Positions 1-7,238 are shown, counted from the stretch's first letter. The stretch is DNA of 12,301 bases from JAQBDA01 sp041301185 (GCA_041301185.1 JBFYSV010000018.1:1-12301); one strand, 5' to 3'. The notes: a model not told the origin generated them from the sequence alone. Program-made: numbers and translations.

Positions 1-1308
1 ATCCGCAAGAAAGCTCGCTATGTCAACGAAGAGTTGTGCACGGGCTGCGGGATCTGCCAGGAAAAATGCCCGAAGAAGATCATTGACACAGTCTACGAAG
101 CCGGGTTAGGCTATCGCAAGGCAATCTACACACCATTCCCCCAGGCAGTGCCTAAGTATCCTGTCCTAGATCGCCCAAATTGCACGTATTTCCAAAAGGG
201 GACGTGCAAGGCCTGTGAGAAGTTCTGCCCGACCGGCGCAATTGACTTCACCCAGGAAGACGAGCTCATTACCGTTCAGGTTGGCAATGTCATCCTGGCG
301 ACCGGTTATGACTTGTTCGATGCCCGCCGGGTGAGCCAGTACGGCTATGGACGCCTGGCAAACGTTTTCACCAGCCTTGAGTTCGAACGGTTGAGCAACG
401 CAGCCGGCCCGACTAACGGCAATATCGTCCTGCGAGATGGAGTTACCGTCCCGAAGTCGGTCGGGATCATCCACTGCGTGGGCAGCCGGGACCGGAACTT
501 CAACAACTATTGCTCGGTCATCTGCTGCATGCAGGGTCTCAAATTCGCCCACTTGGTACACGAGCGAACCGGAGCAACGGTCTACAACTTCTATATCGAC
601 ATGCGGACTGCTTACAAGTCGTATGATGAGTTCTACCAAAGAGTCCTGGAAGAAGGCACGCTCTTCGTACGCGGAAAAGTCGCAGAGGTAACCGATGCTG
701 CTCGCTTGCCGGGAGAAGAAGGCAAGTTGATCATCCAGGTAGAGGATACCCTGGTTGGAAAACAGCGCCGCATCCCGGTGGATATGGTTGTTTTATCCAG
801 TGGGTTAGAGCCTCGCCATGACGCCAAAGATGTTGCCCATCTATTTGGGATATCTTGCAGTTCGGATGGGTGGTTGATCGAGAAACATCCCAAGCTGGAC
901 CCGGTAGCAACAATGACCGAAGGCATCTTTATCGCCGGCTGTGTTCAGGGTCCGAAAGATATACCCACCAGCGTCTCTCAGGGTGCAGCTGCATCTGCCC
1001 GAATCCTTGGCCGTATCCAACAAGGCGAAATTGCCCTGGAACCTGTGCGAGCCAGTGTGGATGAAGCCAAGTGCTCAGGTTGCCGTATCTGCAACGATCT
1101 CTGCCCGTTCAGTGCAATCCTCTTCCACGAAGATCGCATGGTGAGTGAGATCAACCCAGCGTTGTGTCAGGGCTGTGGTACCTGTGTAGCAGCTTGCCCG
1201 GCCGGGGCAATCTCAGGCACCGGATTCAGCAATGAACAGATACTGTCTCAGATCGAAGGTCTGCTGATGCTGAACCTGGAGCATCCGCTGGTCGCCGAGC
1301 TGGCTTAG
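1..1308 (+). CDS. hdrA: HdrA-like CoB-CoM heterodisulfide reductase iron-sulfur subunit A, C-terminal part (5' end outside window)
   Basis: The reading frame is open from base 1, so this is the last 435 codons of a longer gene; the N-terminal part with the main FAD-binding segment is missing. HdrA is the flavin-bifurcating subunit of Hdr-Mvh complexes: FAD splits electron pairs from the hydrogenase between a low-potential ferredoxin and a second acceptor. Seen here, in fragment numbering: a ferredoxin-like insert with C13-x2-C16-x2-C19-x3-C23-P and C61...C69-x2-C72-x3-C76-P; the HdrA-type YCSVICC segment (C171, C175, C176); a thioredoxin-reductase-like part ending in a GIFIAGCVQGPKDIPTSV segment (FAD contact in the family); and a C-terminal 2x[4Fe-4S] ferredoxin domain (C358/361/364/368 and C389/392/395/399). 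The TAG stop lies 15 bases before mvhD. The mvhD partner next door supports HdrA over a generic ferredoxin-oxidoreductase. Whether hdrB/hdrC lie upstream cannot be seen. Confidence 0.93.
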   Translation: MRKKARYVNEELCTGCGICQEKCPKKIIDTVYEAGLGYRKAIYTPFPQAVPKYPVLDRPNCTYFQKGTCKACEKFCPTGAIDFTQEDELITVQVGNVILATGYDLFDARRVSQYGYGRLANVFTSLEFERLSNAAGPTNGNIVLRDGVTVPKSVGIIHCVGSRDRNFNNYCSVICCMQGLKFAHLVHERTGATVYNFYIDMRTAYKSYDEFYQRVLEEGTLFVRGKVAEVTDAARLPGEEGKLIIQVEDTLVGKQRRIPVDMVVLSSGLEPRHDAKDVAHLFGISCSSDGWLIEKHPKLDPVATMTEGIFIAGCVQGPKDIPTSVSQGAAASARILGRIQQGEIALEPVRASVDEAKCSGCRICNDLCPFSAILFHEDRMVSEINPALCQGCGTCVAACPAGAISGTGFSNEQILSQIEGLLMLNLEHPLVAELA

Positions 1309-1323
1309 ACGGAGGAGGAAATT

Positions 1324-1797
1324 ATGTCAGAATCCTTTGAACCCGTGATCATCGGTTTCACCTGCAACTGGTGTAGCTACCGAGCTGCAGACCTGGCAGG
1401 CACCGCTCGAGTGAAATACCCACCCAATATCCGCCTGATACGCCTGATGTGCTCTGGTCGGTTGGATCCAACCTTTGTCTTCAAAGCCCTGGCAGGTGGT
1501 GCGGATGGTGTGATGATTACCGGATGCCATCCGGGTGAATGTCACTACATCGAACAAAACTATAAAGCCTTGCGCCGCTACTTGCTTCTGCGCCGCACCC
1601 TGGAAGGTATGGGGATCGAGCGCGAACGCGTCAAACTGGTTTGGGCCTCGGCTGCCGAAGGCGTCAAGCTGGCAGAGGAAATCACCAAGTTTGTAGAAGA
1701 GATCAGAGTGTTGGGGCCGTTGAACTGGCCGAAATGGCCGCAGCCAAACGGGCACCATATCGAAGAAAAAGCCAAGGTTGAGGAGGTGCCAGCATGA
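1324..1797 (+). CDS. mvhD: MvhD-type hydrogenase iron-sulfur (2Fe-2S) adaptor subunit
   Basis: A 157-residue protein of the MvhD/VhuD family. It carries a [2Fe-2S] cluster and passes electrons from the hydrogenase small subunit to HdrA in the cytoplasmic Hdr-Mvh complex. Diagnostic features seen: FTCNWCSYRAADLAG near the N-terminus (C14, C17), the RLMCSGRLDP segment (C43), and GCHPGECHY (C68, C73). These five cysteines sit in the usual family positions. Length is normal for a free-standing MvhD (about 140-160 aa); in some bacteria this domain is instead fused to HdrA. The ATG at 1324 follows a strong GGAGGAGG Shine-Dalgarno sequence (about 1311-1318). The stop overlaps the next start by four bases (ATGA, 1794-1797), so translation is probably coupled to mvhG. 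A variable Pro/Lys/Glu-rich tail of about 25 residues follows the conserved core. Confidence 0.95.
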   Translation: MSESFEPVIIGFTCNWCSYRAADLAGTARVKYPPNIRLIRLMCSGRLDPTFVFKALAGGADGVMITGCHPGECHYIEQNYKALRRYLLLRRTLEGMGIERERVKLVWASAAEGVKLAEEITKFVEEIRVLGPLNWPKWPQPNGHHIEEKAKVEEVPA

Positions 1798-2798
1798 GTG
1801 AAAATGGCAAACCGAAATTTGCAATGTATTGGGCTGCTTCCTGTGGTGGATGTGAGATCGCTGTTCTGAATATCGGCGAGAAAATCCTCGATGTGGATGC
1901 GAACTTTGAAGTGGCTTTCTGGCCGGTAGCCATGGATGCCAAGTACAAAGATGTCGAAGCGATGCCCGATAAGTCCATCTTGCTGACCCTGTTCAATGGC
2001 GGCATCCGCAATGCAGAGAACGAAGAGTTAGCCCATCTTCTCCGGCGAAAATCGCAGATCTTGGTTGCCTTTGGTTCATGCGCCTGCGAAGGTTGCATCC
2101 CGGGATTGGCGAACCTTTCCAAACCCCAGGTAATCTTCGATACTGTCTATCGCAGCGTGTCAACAGAGAACCCGGAAAAACTTGAACCCCAGTACGAATA
2201 CCAGATGCCGGAAGGGACGATCCATATCCCGCAGTTTTACCCTGTGCTGAAGACACTGGACCAGGTTGTTCACGTGGACTACTATATGCCTGGCTGCCCG
2301 CCCGAATCACCCCAAATTGCAGCCGTGATCGACCTTGTAATCAAAGTTCTGCACGGGGAAGCCACCTTGCCCCCACCCGGCACTACGATCGGTGCAGGCG
2401 GCTCGACAGTATGCGACGAATGCTCTCGCACACGAAACGTCAAGGCCATCAAACAATTTGTGCGCATTCAAGATGTCGCCCATATTGATCCGGATTTGTG
2501 CTTGTTAGAACAGGGGATTCCATGCAATGGGCCGGCTACGCGCGATGGATGCGGCGCGCTCTGCCCGTCGGCAGGTGCCCAATGCATCGGTTGCTACGGC
2601 CCTGCAGAAGGAGTGCTGGACTATGGCGCCCGGCTGATCGCAGCATATGCTTCGGTCATCGACAGTAATGACCCGGAAGAAATTGATCGTATTCTGGATG
2701 GCATCCCGGACCCGGTTGGACAGTTCTACCGCTTCAATCTGGCTGGTTCCATGCTACGTGCCGGCACGCCTGCCTGGAGAGGCAACGGCTCTTCATAG
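1794..2798 (+). CDS. mvhG: F420-non-reducing-type NiFe hydrogenase small subunit (MvhG-like)
   Basis: A 334-residue small subunit of a group 3c-type NiFe hydrogenase; it carries the iron-sulfur relay from the NiFe site in MvhA to MvhD. Seen: an N-terminal WAASCGGCEI motif (C17, C20) and GSCACEGC (C96-C101) plus PGCPP (C168), which provide the proximal [4Fe-4S] ligands. A cysteine-rich C-terminal domain has C207, C210, C236, C244, C253, C257, C264 and C267, enough for two more [4Fe-4S] clusters. No twin-arginine signal is present, so the enzyme is cytoplasmic, as expected for group 3. The start at 1794 overlaps the mvhD stop (ATGA) and follows AGGAGG at about 1781-1786. The protein is slightly longer than typical archaeal MvhG, with an extended, unconserved-looking C-terminal tail. 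Confidence 0.94.
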   Translation: MSENGKPKFAMYWAASCGGCEIAVLNIGEKILDVDANFEVAFWPVAMDAKYKDVEAMPDKSILLTLFNGGIRNAENEELAHLLRRKSQILVAFGSCACEGCIPGLANLSKPQVIFDTVYRSVSTENPEKLEPQYEYQMPEGTIHIPQFYPVLKTLDQVVHVDYYMPGCPPESPQIAAVIDLVIKVLHGEATLPPPGTTIGAGGSTVCDECSRTRNVKAIKQFVRIQDVAHIDPDLCLLEQGIPCNGPATRDGCGALCPSAGAQCIGCYGPAEGVLDYGARLIAAYASVIDSNDPEEIDRILDGIPDPVGQFYRFNLAGSMLRAGTPAWRGNGSS

Positions 2799-2807
2799 GA
2801 GGATGAA

Positions 2808-4277
2808 ATGATGCAACGTGTCACAATTGACCCAATCACCCGCCTGGAAGGCCATGGCAAGATCGAGATCTTTCTCAACGAAGATGGAGATGTCGCCAAC
2901 ACCTACTTCCAGATCCCAGAGCTGCGCGGCTTTGAACGCTTCTGTGTGGGCAGACCAGTTGAAGAACTGCCCCTGCTGACCAACCGTATCTGCGGTGTCT
3001 GCCCGGAAGCCCACCATATGGCTGGCGCAAAGGCTGCGGATGCAGTTTATAAAGTCAATATCCCATCTACTGCCAAGAAACTGCGCGAGCTGCTCTACTC
3101 CGGCTTCTACTTTACCGATCATACCACCCACTTCTATGCGTTGGCTGGCCCAGACTTCGTCATAGGACCGACCGCACCGGTCGCCGAGCGGAATATCCTC
3201 GGCATCATCCATAAAGTGGGACTGGAGATCGGCGGCAAAGTCATCCAAGCCCGCAAGTACGGGCATACCATCGTTGAGATGATCGGCGGGCGCAAGGTTC
3301 ATCCCTGCACCTCTATACCGGGTGGACTGACCAAAGGCATCACCGAGGAGCAGCGCCAGGAAATTGAAATGATGGGCCGCTGGGGCATCGAGTTTGCCCA
3401 GTTCAGCCTGCAGCTTTTCAATGACATCGTCTTGGGAAACAAAGAATATGTCGATCTGATCCTGGGCGATATCTATACGCACCAAACCTACTCTATCGGA
3501 TTGTTAGATGAAAACAACAAGGTTAACTTCTACGATGGATTGGTCAGTGTAGTGGCGCCGGACGGCGAAAGGATCGGTAAATACGCCCCCAACGAGTATA
3601 CCGAATGGATTGCAGAACGTGTTGAGCCATGGACTTACCTGAAATTCCCCTATCTCAAGAAAGTAGGGTGGAAGGGATTTGTTGATGGCAAGGACTCTGG
3701 GGTGTACTTCTCGACACCGTTATCCAGACTCAATGCCAGCGATGGGATGGCTACACCTCTTGCTCAGGAACAATACGAGAAGTTCTACGAAACTCTAGGT
3801 GGTAAACCTGTCCACCAACGCCTGACTATTCACTGGGCTCGGCTGATCGAGCTGCTCTACTCAGCCGAAAGAATTGTCGAGCTGGCAACCGATCCGGAGA
3901 TCACCTCGGATAACTTCCATACTGTGCCCACTGAAGTACCTAGCGAAGGGATCGGGATTGTTGAAGCACCACGGGGTTTATTGACCCATCACTACAAAAC
4001 CGATGAGCGCGGAGTCGTCACCGAAGTCAACCTGATCGTAGGGACGACGAACAACTATGCCCCAATCAGCATGTCCATCAAGAAAGCAGCCCAGAACTTG
4101 ATCAAGAAAGGGACGGTTGTCAACGAAGGGCTGTTGAATATGGTGGAGATGGCTTTCCGCGCATATGACCCGTGCTTCGGTTGTGCAACCCACTCGCTTC
4201 CTGGGCAGATGCCTCTCCAGGTAACTATCCGGGATGCAAACGGCGAACCTATCGATGTATTGAAGCAATATTGCTAG
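2808..4277 (+). CDS. mvhA: F420-non-reducing-type NiFe hydrogenase large subunit (MvhA-like), precursor
   Basis: A 489-residue catalytic large subunit that binds the NiFe(CN)2CO centre and splits H2 reversibly in the cytoplasm. Seen: the N-terminal ITRLEGHGKIEI signature, the L1 motif RICGVCPEAHH (C62, C65, H69), and the L2 motif DPCFGCATH (C456, C459, H462). C62, C65, C456 and C459 are the expected Ni/Fe ligands. After H462 there are 27 more residues, the size of the C-terminal extension removed by a maturation endopeptidase; the protease gene lies 16 bases downstream. Cleavage after H462 is inferred from the family. ATG codons at 2808 and 2811 both suit the AGGAGG at 2797-2802 (gaps of 5 and 8); the second may be the true start. 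The sequence matches the group 3c (MvhA/VhuA) branch rather than uptake or bidirectional NAD-linked enzymes, mainly from the HdrA-MvhD-MvhG context. Confidence 0.95.
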   Translation: MMQRVTIDPITRLEGHGKIEIFLNEDGDVANTYFQIPELRGFERFCVGRPVEELPLLTNRICGVCPEAHHMAGAKAADAVYKVNIPSTAKKLRELLYSGFYFTDHTTHFYALAGPDFVIGPTAPVAERNILGIIHKVGLEIGGKVIQARKYGHTIVEMIGGRKVHPCTSIPGGLTKGITEEQRQEIEMMGRWGIEFAQFSLQLFNDIVLGNKEYVDLILGDIYTHQTYSIGLLDENNKVNFYDGLVSVVAPDGERIGKYAPNEYTEWIAERVEPWTYLKFPYLKKVGWKGFVDGKDSGVYFSTPLSRLNASDGMATPLAQEQYEKFYETLGGKPVHQRLTIHWARLIELLYSAERIVELATDPEITSDNFHTVPTEVPSEGIGIVEAPRGLLTHHYKTDERGVVTEVNLIVGTTNNYAPISMSIKKAAQNLIKKGTVVNEGLLNMVEMAFRAYDPCFGCATHSLPGQMPLQVTIRDANGEPIDVLKQYC

Positions 4278-4293
4278 GTTCAGCATTCAATCT

Positions 4294-4872
4294 ATGAGTG
4301 ATGTAATTCAGACGCAGGATGGGAACATCCAGATGAGAGAACGAACCTCGCCAGGTGTCGCTCATCCTGCGTCAACCATCGTTGTTGGTCTGGGTAATCC
4401 GATCCTGGGAGACGATGGAGTCGGCTGGCGCGTTGCCGAAATTGTAGAAAGCCAGCTCTTGATGCAACCCGCAGCAGCTCCAGAGGTTGTTGTGGAATGT
4501 CTCTCTCTGGGCGGCCTCAGCCTGATGGAAAATCTGGTTGGCTACCGGCGCGCTATTCTAATCGATGCAATCAGTCTCCATGAAGACCCACCAGGCACGG
4601 TTTACGTACGCTCTCTGGATGAGCTCCCGGATTATGCCTGCGGGCACCTGACATCCACCCATGATACATCCCTGCAAACTGCTCTCAACCTGGGGCGCTC
4701 CATGGGCGCGATATTACCGGATCGGGTTACCGTTGTTGGCATCGAGTCGCAGCAGGTGTACGATTTCTCCGAAGAGCTAACCCCCCTGGTAGCTGCAGCA
4801 GTTCCTGAGGCTGTAATGATAGTCCTTGACCTGATCAATTTGGATGAAAACCAAAATTCTTCCGAGGAGTAA
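4294..4872 (+). CDS. NiFe hydrogenase maturation endopeptidase (HycI/HyaD/HybD family)
   Basis: A 192-residue member of the peptidase M52 family, which cuts the C-terminal extension off a NiFe large subunit after nickel insertion. Seen: the GLGNPILGDDGVGWRV motif (residues 32-47), in which D40/D41 match the acidic nickel-sensing pair of HybD (D15/E16); D91 in LIDAIS; and H123 in the STHDTS segment. D41, D91 and H123 fit the three metal-binding positions known for HybD. Its place directly behind mvhA makes MvhA the likely substrate. The protein is longer than most relatives (about 150-165 aa) because of a 25-residue N-terminal leader. A second in-frame ATG at 4333 would shorten it by 13 residues, and neither start has a strong Shine-Dalgarno sequence. 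The stop TAA ends at 4872, overlapping the downstream gene's first possible ATG. Confidence 0.93.
   Translation: MSDVIQTQDGNIQMRERTSPGVAHPASTIVVGLGNPILGDDGVGWRVAEIVESQLLMQPAAAPEVVVECLSLGGLSLMENLVGYRRAILIDAISLHEDPPGTVYVRSLDELPDYACGHLTSTHDTSLQTALNLGRSMGAILPDRVTVVGIESQQVYDFSEELTPLVAAAVPEAVMIVLDLINLDENQNSSEE
4864..4869 (+). promoter_or_regulatory. Ribosome binding site GAGGAG that favours the 4878 start
   Basis: GAGGAG sits two bases before an ATG at 4872 but eight bases before an in-frame ATG at 4878. The eight-base gap is normal for initiation, so 4878 is preferred as the start of the cNMP-fold gene. Confidence 0.6.
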
Positions 4873-4877
4873 TGCTA

Positions 4878-5345
4878 ATGGTCTCTCCAGAATTATTACG
4901 CCGTTTCCCCTTCTTTGGCGCTCTTGATCCTGAGCAGCTGAAGAAAATTGCTCTGATCGCCGATGAGATCAATATTTCAACCGGGACCAATCTTTTTGAT
5001 GAATGCCAGCCTGCAGATACCTTCTACATGCTGATCGATGGGAGTATTGATCTTTCCTACAAGTCTGAGGAAGAATTTCACCCAAAGACAAAGAAAGTCT
5101 TTCCGGTCGGCGAAATCAACCCGGGCGAGGTTTTTGGGGTGAGCGCGCTGCTCGAGCCGTACGAGTATAATGCCACCGCCCTGGTGAGCAAGGATTCTCG
5201 GTTGATTAAAATGGGTGCTGGCAACTTACGGAGTCTGCTGAATGACGAGCCTGCACTGGGTTACATTTTTATGCTGCAGGTAGCTAAAGCAGTCATGGAA
5301 CGCTTATCTTACACGCGGGTTCAATTAGCTGCTGCATGGTCATAA
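4878..5345 (+). CDS. Stand-alone cyclic-nucleotide-binding (CRP-type) domain protein without a DNA-binding domain
   Basis: A 155-residue protein (157 if the ATG at 4872 is used) made almost only of a CRP/cAMP-binding beta-roll. Seen: LLRRFPFFGALDPEQLKKIA at the start, a typical N-cap helix; the DTFYMLIDGSIDLSY strand pair; the phosphate-binding-cassette region GEVFGVSALLEPYEYNATA (from residue 83); and a final helix VAKAVMERLSYTRVQL where the CRP dimer helix lies. There is no helix-turn-helix after it, so it is not a transcription factor by itself. In CRP the cassette has a Glu binding the ribose and an Arg binding the phosphate; here alignment by eye puts V88 and N98 there, so canonical cAMP binding is doubtful. 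Genes before and after are hydrogenase maturation and a GNAT acetyltransferase. It may be a sensing or regulatory partner of the acetyltransferase (inference). Confidence 0.85.
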   Translation: MVSPELLRRFPFFGALDPEQLKKIALIADEINISTGTNLFDECQPADTFYMLIDGSIDLSYKSEEEFHPKTKKVFPVGEINPGEVFGVSALLEPYEYNATALVSKDSRLIKMGAGNLRSLLNDEPALGYIFMLQVAKAVMERLSYTRVQLAAAWS

Positions 5346-5377
5346 TTAACCAATTGAGTTGCTAAGGAGCGCAATTT

Positions 5378-5944
5378 ATGGTTACAAAAGATAGTCTCAT
5401 CTATCGCCAAGTTTTCACCCTCAAAGATGGGGCCAATGTGCTGCTCCGGCCGCTCGTACCCAATGATTACCAAGCATTGCTAGATCTTTTCGTCCAACTG
5501 CCAACAGAAGAGATCCGGTTCATGCGGCATGAGGTAAACAACAGCGAGATCATCCAGGGTTGGATCGACAACCTGGATTACGATAAGGTGTTGCCGATTA
5601 TCGCTGTGGTGGGCGACCGGATTGTGGGGCTGGCAACGCTGCACTTCAACGATCGACGAGCCAGCCATCGCGCCGAAGTGCGCATCTTCCTGGCAAAGGA
5701 TTTCCGCCGGCGCGGTCTGGGTACCAAGATGTCGCTCGGCATGATCGATATTGCCAAGCGCCACAACCTTTACCTGCTTGAAGTCCAGATCGTTCGTGAC
5801 CTGTCCAATGACATAAAAGCTATGGAGAAGGTCGGATTTAAAACCTGCTGCATCCTGGAAGACTACTATATGCTGCCAGATGGTGAACTGCGCGATGTAG
5901 TAATTATGTTAATGCGTCTGCGCACCCCCGAGGGTGAGTTTTAA
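5378..5944 (+). CDS. GNAT-family N-acetyltransferase, possibly a protein lysine acetyltransferase
   Basis: A 188-residue acetyltransferase that would use acetyl-CoA or another acyl-CoA. Seen: N-terminal DGANVLLRPLVPNDYQALLDLF (beta1-alpha1 of the GNAT fold), the central strand AEVRIFLAKDF with E100 at the position of the catalytic Glu in Pat-type enzymes, the pyrophosphate loop RRRGLGTKM (residues 110-118), and a terminal EKVGFKTCCILEDYYMLPDGELRDVVIM stretch read here only by its ends. The layout resembles the GNAT half of bacterial Pat protein acetyltransferases. In mycobacterial Pat a cNMP domain is fused upstream of such a GNAT domain; here the cNMP-fold protein is the preceding gene, 32 bases away. 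The start is supported by AAGGAG at 5364-5369, eight bases before ATG. It is the last gene of the operon, followed by a strong hairpin. The substrate is unknown; hydrogenase subunits or acyl-CoA synthetases are guesses. Confidence 0.88.
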   Translation: MVTKDSLIYRQVFTLKDGANVLLRPLVPNDYQALLDLFVQLPTEEIRFMRHEVNNSEIIQGWIDNLDYDKVLPIIAVVGDRIVGLATLHFNDRRASHRAEVRIFLAKDFRRRGLGTKMSLGMIDIAKRHNLYLLEVQIVRDLSNDIKAMEKVGFKTCCILEDYYMLPDGELRDVVIMLMRLRTPEGEF

Positions 5945-5978
5945 CCAAGAATATATCGCGAGCAATCTAAGGAGGTCA

Positions 5979-6010
5979 GGGTCTCCCAATCGGTATGGAT
6001 TGGGAGACCC
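5979..6010 (+). terminator. Perfect 13-bp hairpin after the hydrogenase operon, probable terminator between convergent genes
   Basis: The arms GGGTCTCCCAATC (5979-5991) and GATTGGGAGACCC (5998-6010) are perfectly complementary around a six-base loop GGTATG. A short outer helix (AGG 5973-5975 with CCT 6012-6014) can extend it across a small internal loop. Only a weak T-rich stretch follows (TTGTTAATCATC), so it is not a textbook intrinsic terminator. Its place, 34 bases after the GNAT stop and facing the end of the - strand gene at 6063, fits a shared transcription end or mRNA 3'-stabilising structure. Confidence 0.7.
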
Positions 6011-6062
6011 GCCTTGTTAATCATCATCCCCTTAATTAGGATGAGTTGAGCAGGAGAGGATC

Positions 6063-7100
6063 TTATGGGTAGGTGTTGTTATAGAACCAGTTATAGGCAA
6101 AGAAGCCTGAACCGCTTGTACTCTCCAGACGGATCGCAATCTGTCTCTGCCCATACAGTTGTGTGGGAATATTGTATGTCAATGTCTGTGTGCCTCCGCT
6201 GCCGGAAGCCATGGTTGCGACCTGATAACCATTCACACCTCGCGTGCCCATGTAGTTCATCTTGACTGCGAAGCTATCATTCGCAGGCAGGTTAGCTGTC
6301 ACAATCGTAACCGTGCTATTCCTGACCACTGCTTTAATCGAGAAGGTGGGCACACCCGAATATCCCGTGGAACCAGTTGGGGGGGTCGCACCGCCGGTCT
6401 TGTTATAAAACCAATTATACGCAAAATACCCCGAGCCCTCAGTGCTCTGGATACGGATGGCAATCTGGCGCTGACCATGAAGTTCGGGGGGAATATTATA
6501 AGTCAGGGTCTGTGATCCGCCCTGTCCAGACTCAAACGATCCGACCTGGATACCCTTCTTGCCTCTTGTGCCCATGTAATTCATCAGCACCGCAAAAGTA
6601 TCTCCCTTGGGCAGGTCTGAGGCGACAATCGTTACGCTCTGGTTGGTGACCACGCTTTTGATCGAGATATAAGGATGTCCAGAATAGCTACCCGAGTCAG
6701 AAGTGGGCGGTGTTGAACCGCCAGTTTTGTTGGTAAACCAATTGTAGGCGAAGAAACCTGATCCCGTTGTGCTTTGAATCCGGATAGCGATTTGCTTTTG
6801 GCCTTTTAAGGCGTCTGGGATGTTATACGAAGATGTCTGCGTCCCGCCAGAGCCAGAATTAATTGTCCCAACCACGATGCCATTTTTTCCTCTCGTACCC
6901 ATATAGTTCATTAACACCGAGAACGTATCCCTGGCAGGTAGATTATTTGCCTTGATCGTCACGGATTGGTCAGCCACAACACTCACGATCGAAATCGTCG
7001 GGTAACCCGAGTAATCCAACTCAGCCGCAGATCCCTTGCCAATTCCCAGGGTCGTTGCGAACAAGCATACCACCAGTAAAGTTGATAATATGGTTTTCAT
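6063..7100 (-). CDS. Secreted protein of three ~100-residue tandem repeats, function unknown
   Basis: A 345-residue protein I cannot assign to a characterised family. Residues 1-26 form a Sec signal peptide (Lys at 2, hydrophobic core LSTLLVVCLFATTLGI, likely cleavage after GSAA). Cys12 lies in the hydrophobic core but lacks a small residue at -1, so it is not a lipobox. The mature part is three repeats: residues 30-138, 139-246 and 247-345. Each starts YSG-x-P-x-x-SI and contains NYMGTRG-x-x-G, a GSGGTQT/GQGGSQT turn, YNIP, GQ(K/R)QIAIR, and ends in GS-G-(F/Y)FAYNWF. The first two repeats end in a Thr/Pro/Gly linker (NKTGG...TPPT). Alternating hydrophobic strands suggest beta-sandwich modules, perhaps in adhesion or the cell envelope (inference). 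Cysteine is absent from the mature part. The ATG at 7100 has TGGAGGAG (7107-7114) six bases upstream. The gene is monocistronic and faces the hydrogenase operon. Confidence 0.85.
   Translation of the reverse strand: MKTILSTLLVVCLFATTLGIGKGSAAELDYSGYPTISIVSVVADQSVTIKANNLPARDTFSVLMNYMGTRGKNGIVVGTINSGSGGTQTSSYNIPDALKGQKQIAIRIQSTTGSGFFAYNWFTNKTGGSTPPTSDSGSYSGHPYISIKSVVTNQSVTIVASDLPKGDTFAVLMNYMGTRGKKGIQVGSFESGQGGSQTLTYNIPPELHGQRQIAIRIQSTEGSGYFAYNWFYNKTGGATPPTGSTGYSGVPTFSIKAVVRNSTVTIVTANLPANDSFAVKMNYMGTRGVNGYQVATMASGSGGTQTLTYNIPTQLYGQRQIAIRLESTSGSGFFAYNWFYNNTYP
6066..7013 (-). repeat. Three in-frame tandem repeats of ~300-327 bp
   Basis: Units at 6687-7013 (repeat 1), 6363-6686 (repeat 2) and 6066-6362 (repeat 3) encode the three modules of the secreted protein. 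The protein sequences are clearly homologous along their full length, while the DNA has many silent differences. The duplications therefore look old and selected rather than a recent slippage product. Confidence 0.85.
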
Positions 7101-7204
7101 TGCATGCTCCTCCAGGTAACAAGATGTTTGTGACTAGAAGTTTGAGAAATTACCTTGTGGATGCCCGATCAATGGAAATTCTTTCTCCTCTCAGCCCTAC
7201 TGAT

Positions 7205-7238
7205 ACTTTACATGATTTTTTGAAAAATTGCAATCATG
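7205..7238 (-). promoter_or_regulatory. Candidate promoter with overlapping dyad for the triple-repeat protein gene
   Basis: Read on the - strand, TTGCAA (7228-7233) and TAAAGT (7205-7210) sit 17 bases apart, each matching 4 of 6 sigma-70 consensus bases. Transcription would start about 100 bases before the ATG at 7100. An inverted repeat, CATGATT (7211-7217) and AATCATG (7232-7238), covers the spacer and the -35 element, as an operator would. The sequence is AT-rich, so chance is a real alternative. Confidence 0.4.

Noticed and set aside
166..639. Long - strand open frame opposite hdrA
   Set aside because: It is antisense to a clearly conserved gene with intact cysteine motifs, has no ribosome site and no recognisable protein features.
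2793..3485. 230-codon - strand frame opposite mvhA
   Set aside because: Shadow of the hydrogenase large subunit coding frame; the sense strand has full catalytic motifs.
5969..6040. Perfect-looking Shine-Dalgarno AAGGAGGTCA followed by a 14-codon frame from ATG 5995
   Set aside because: The gap from the ribosome site to the ATG is about 18 bases, the frame lies in the hairpin and the peptide has no features; the element is better read as part of the terminator structure.
6066..7013. Periodic repeats as a possible CRISPR or satellite array
   Set aside because: The period is about 300-327 bp, in frame and inside one coding gene, with silent divergence; these are protein-domain repeats.
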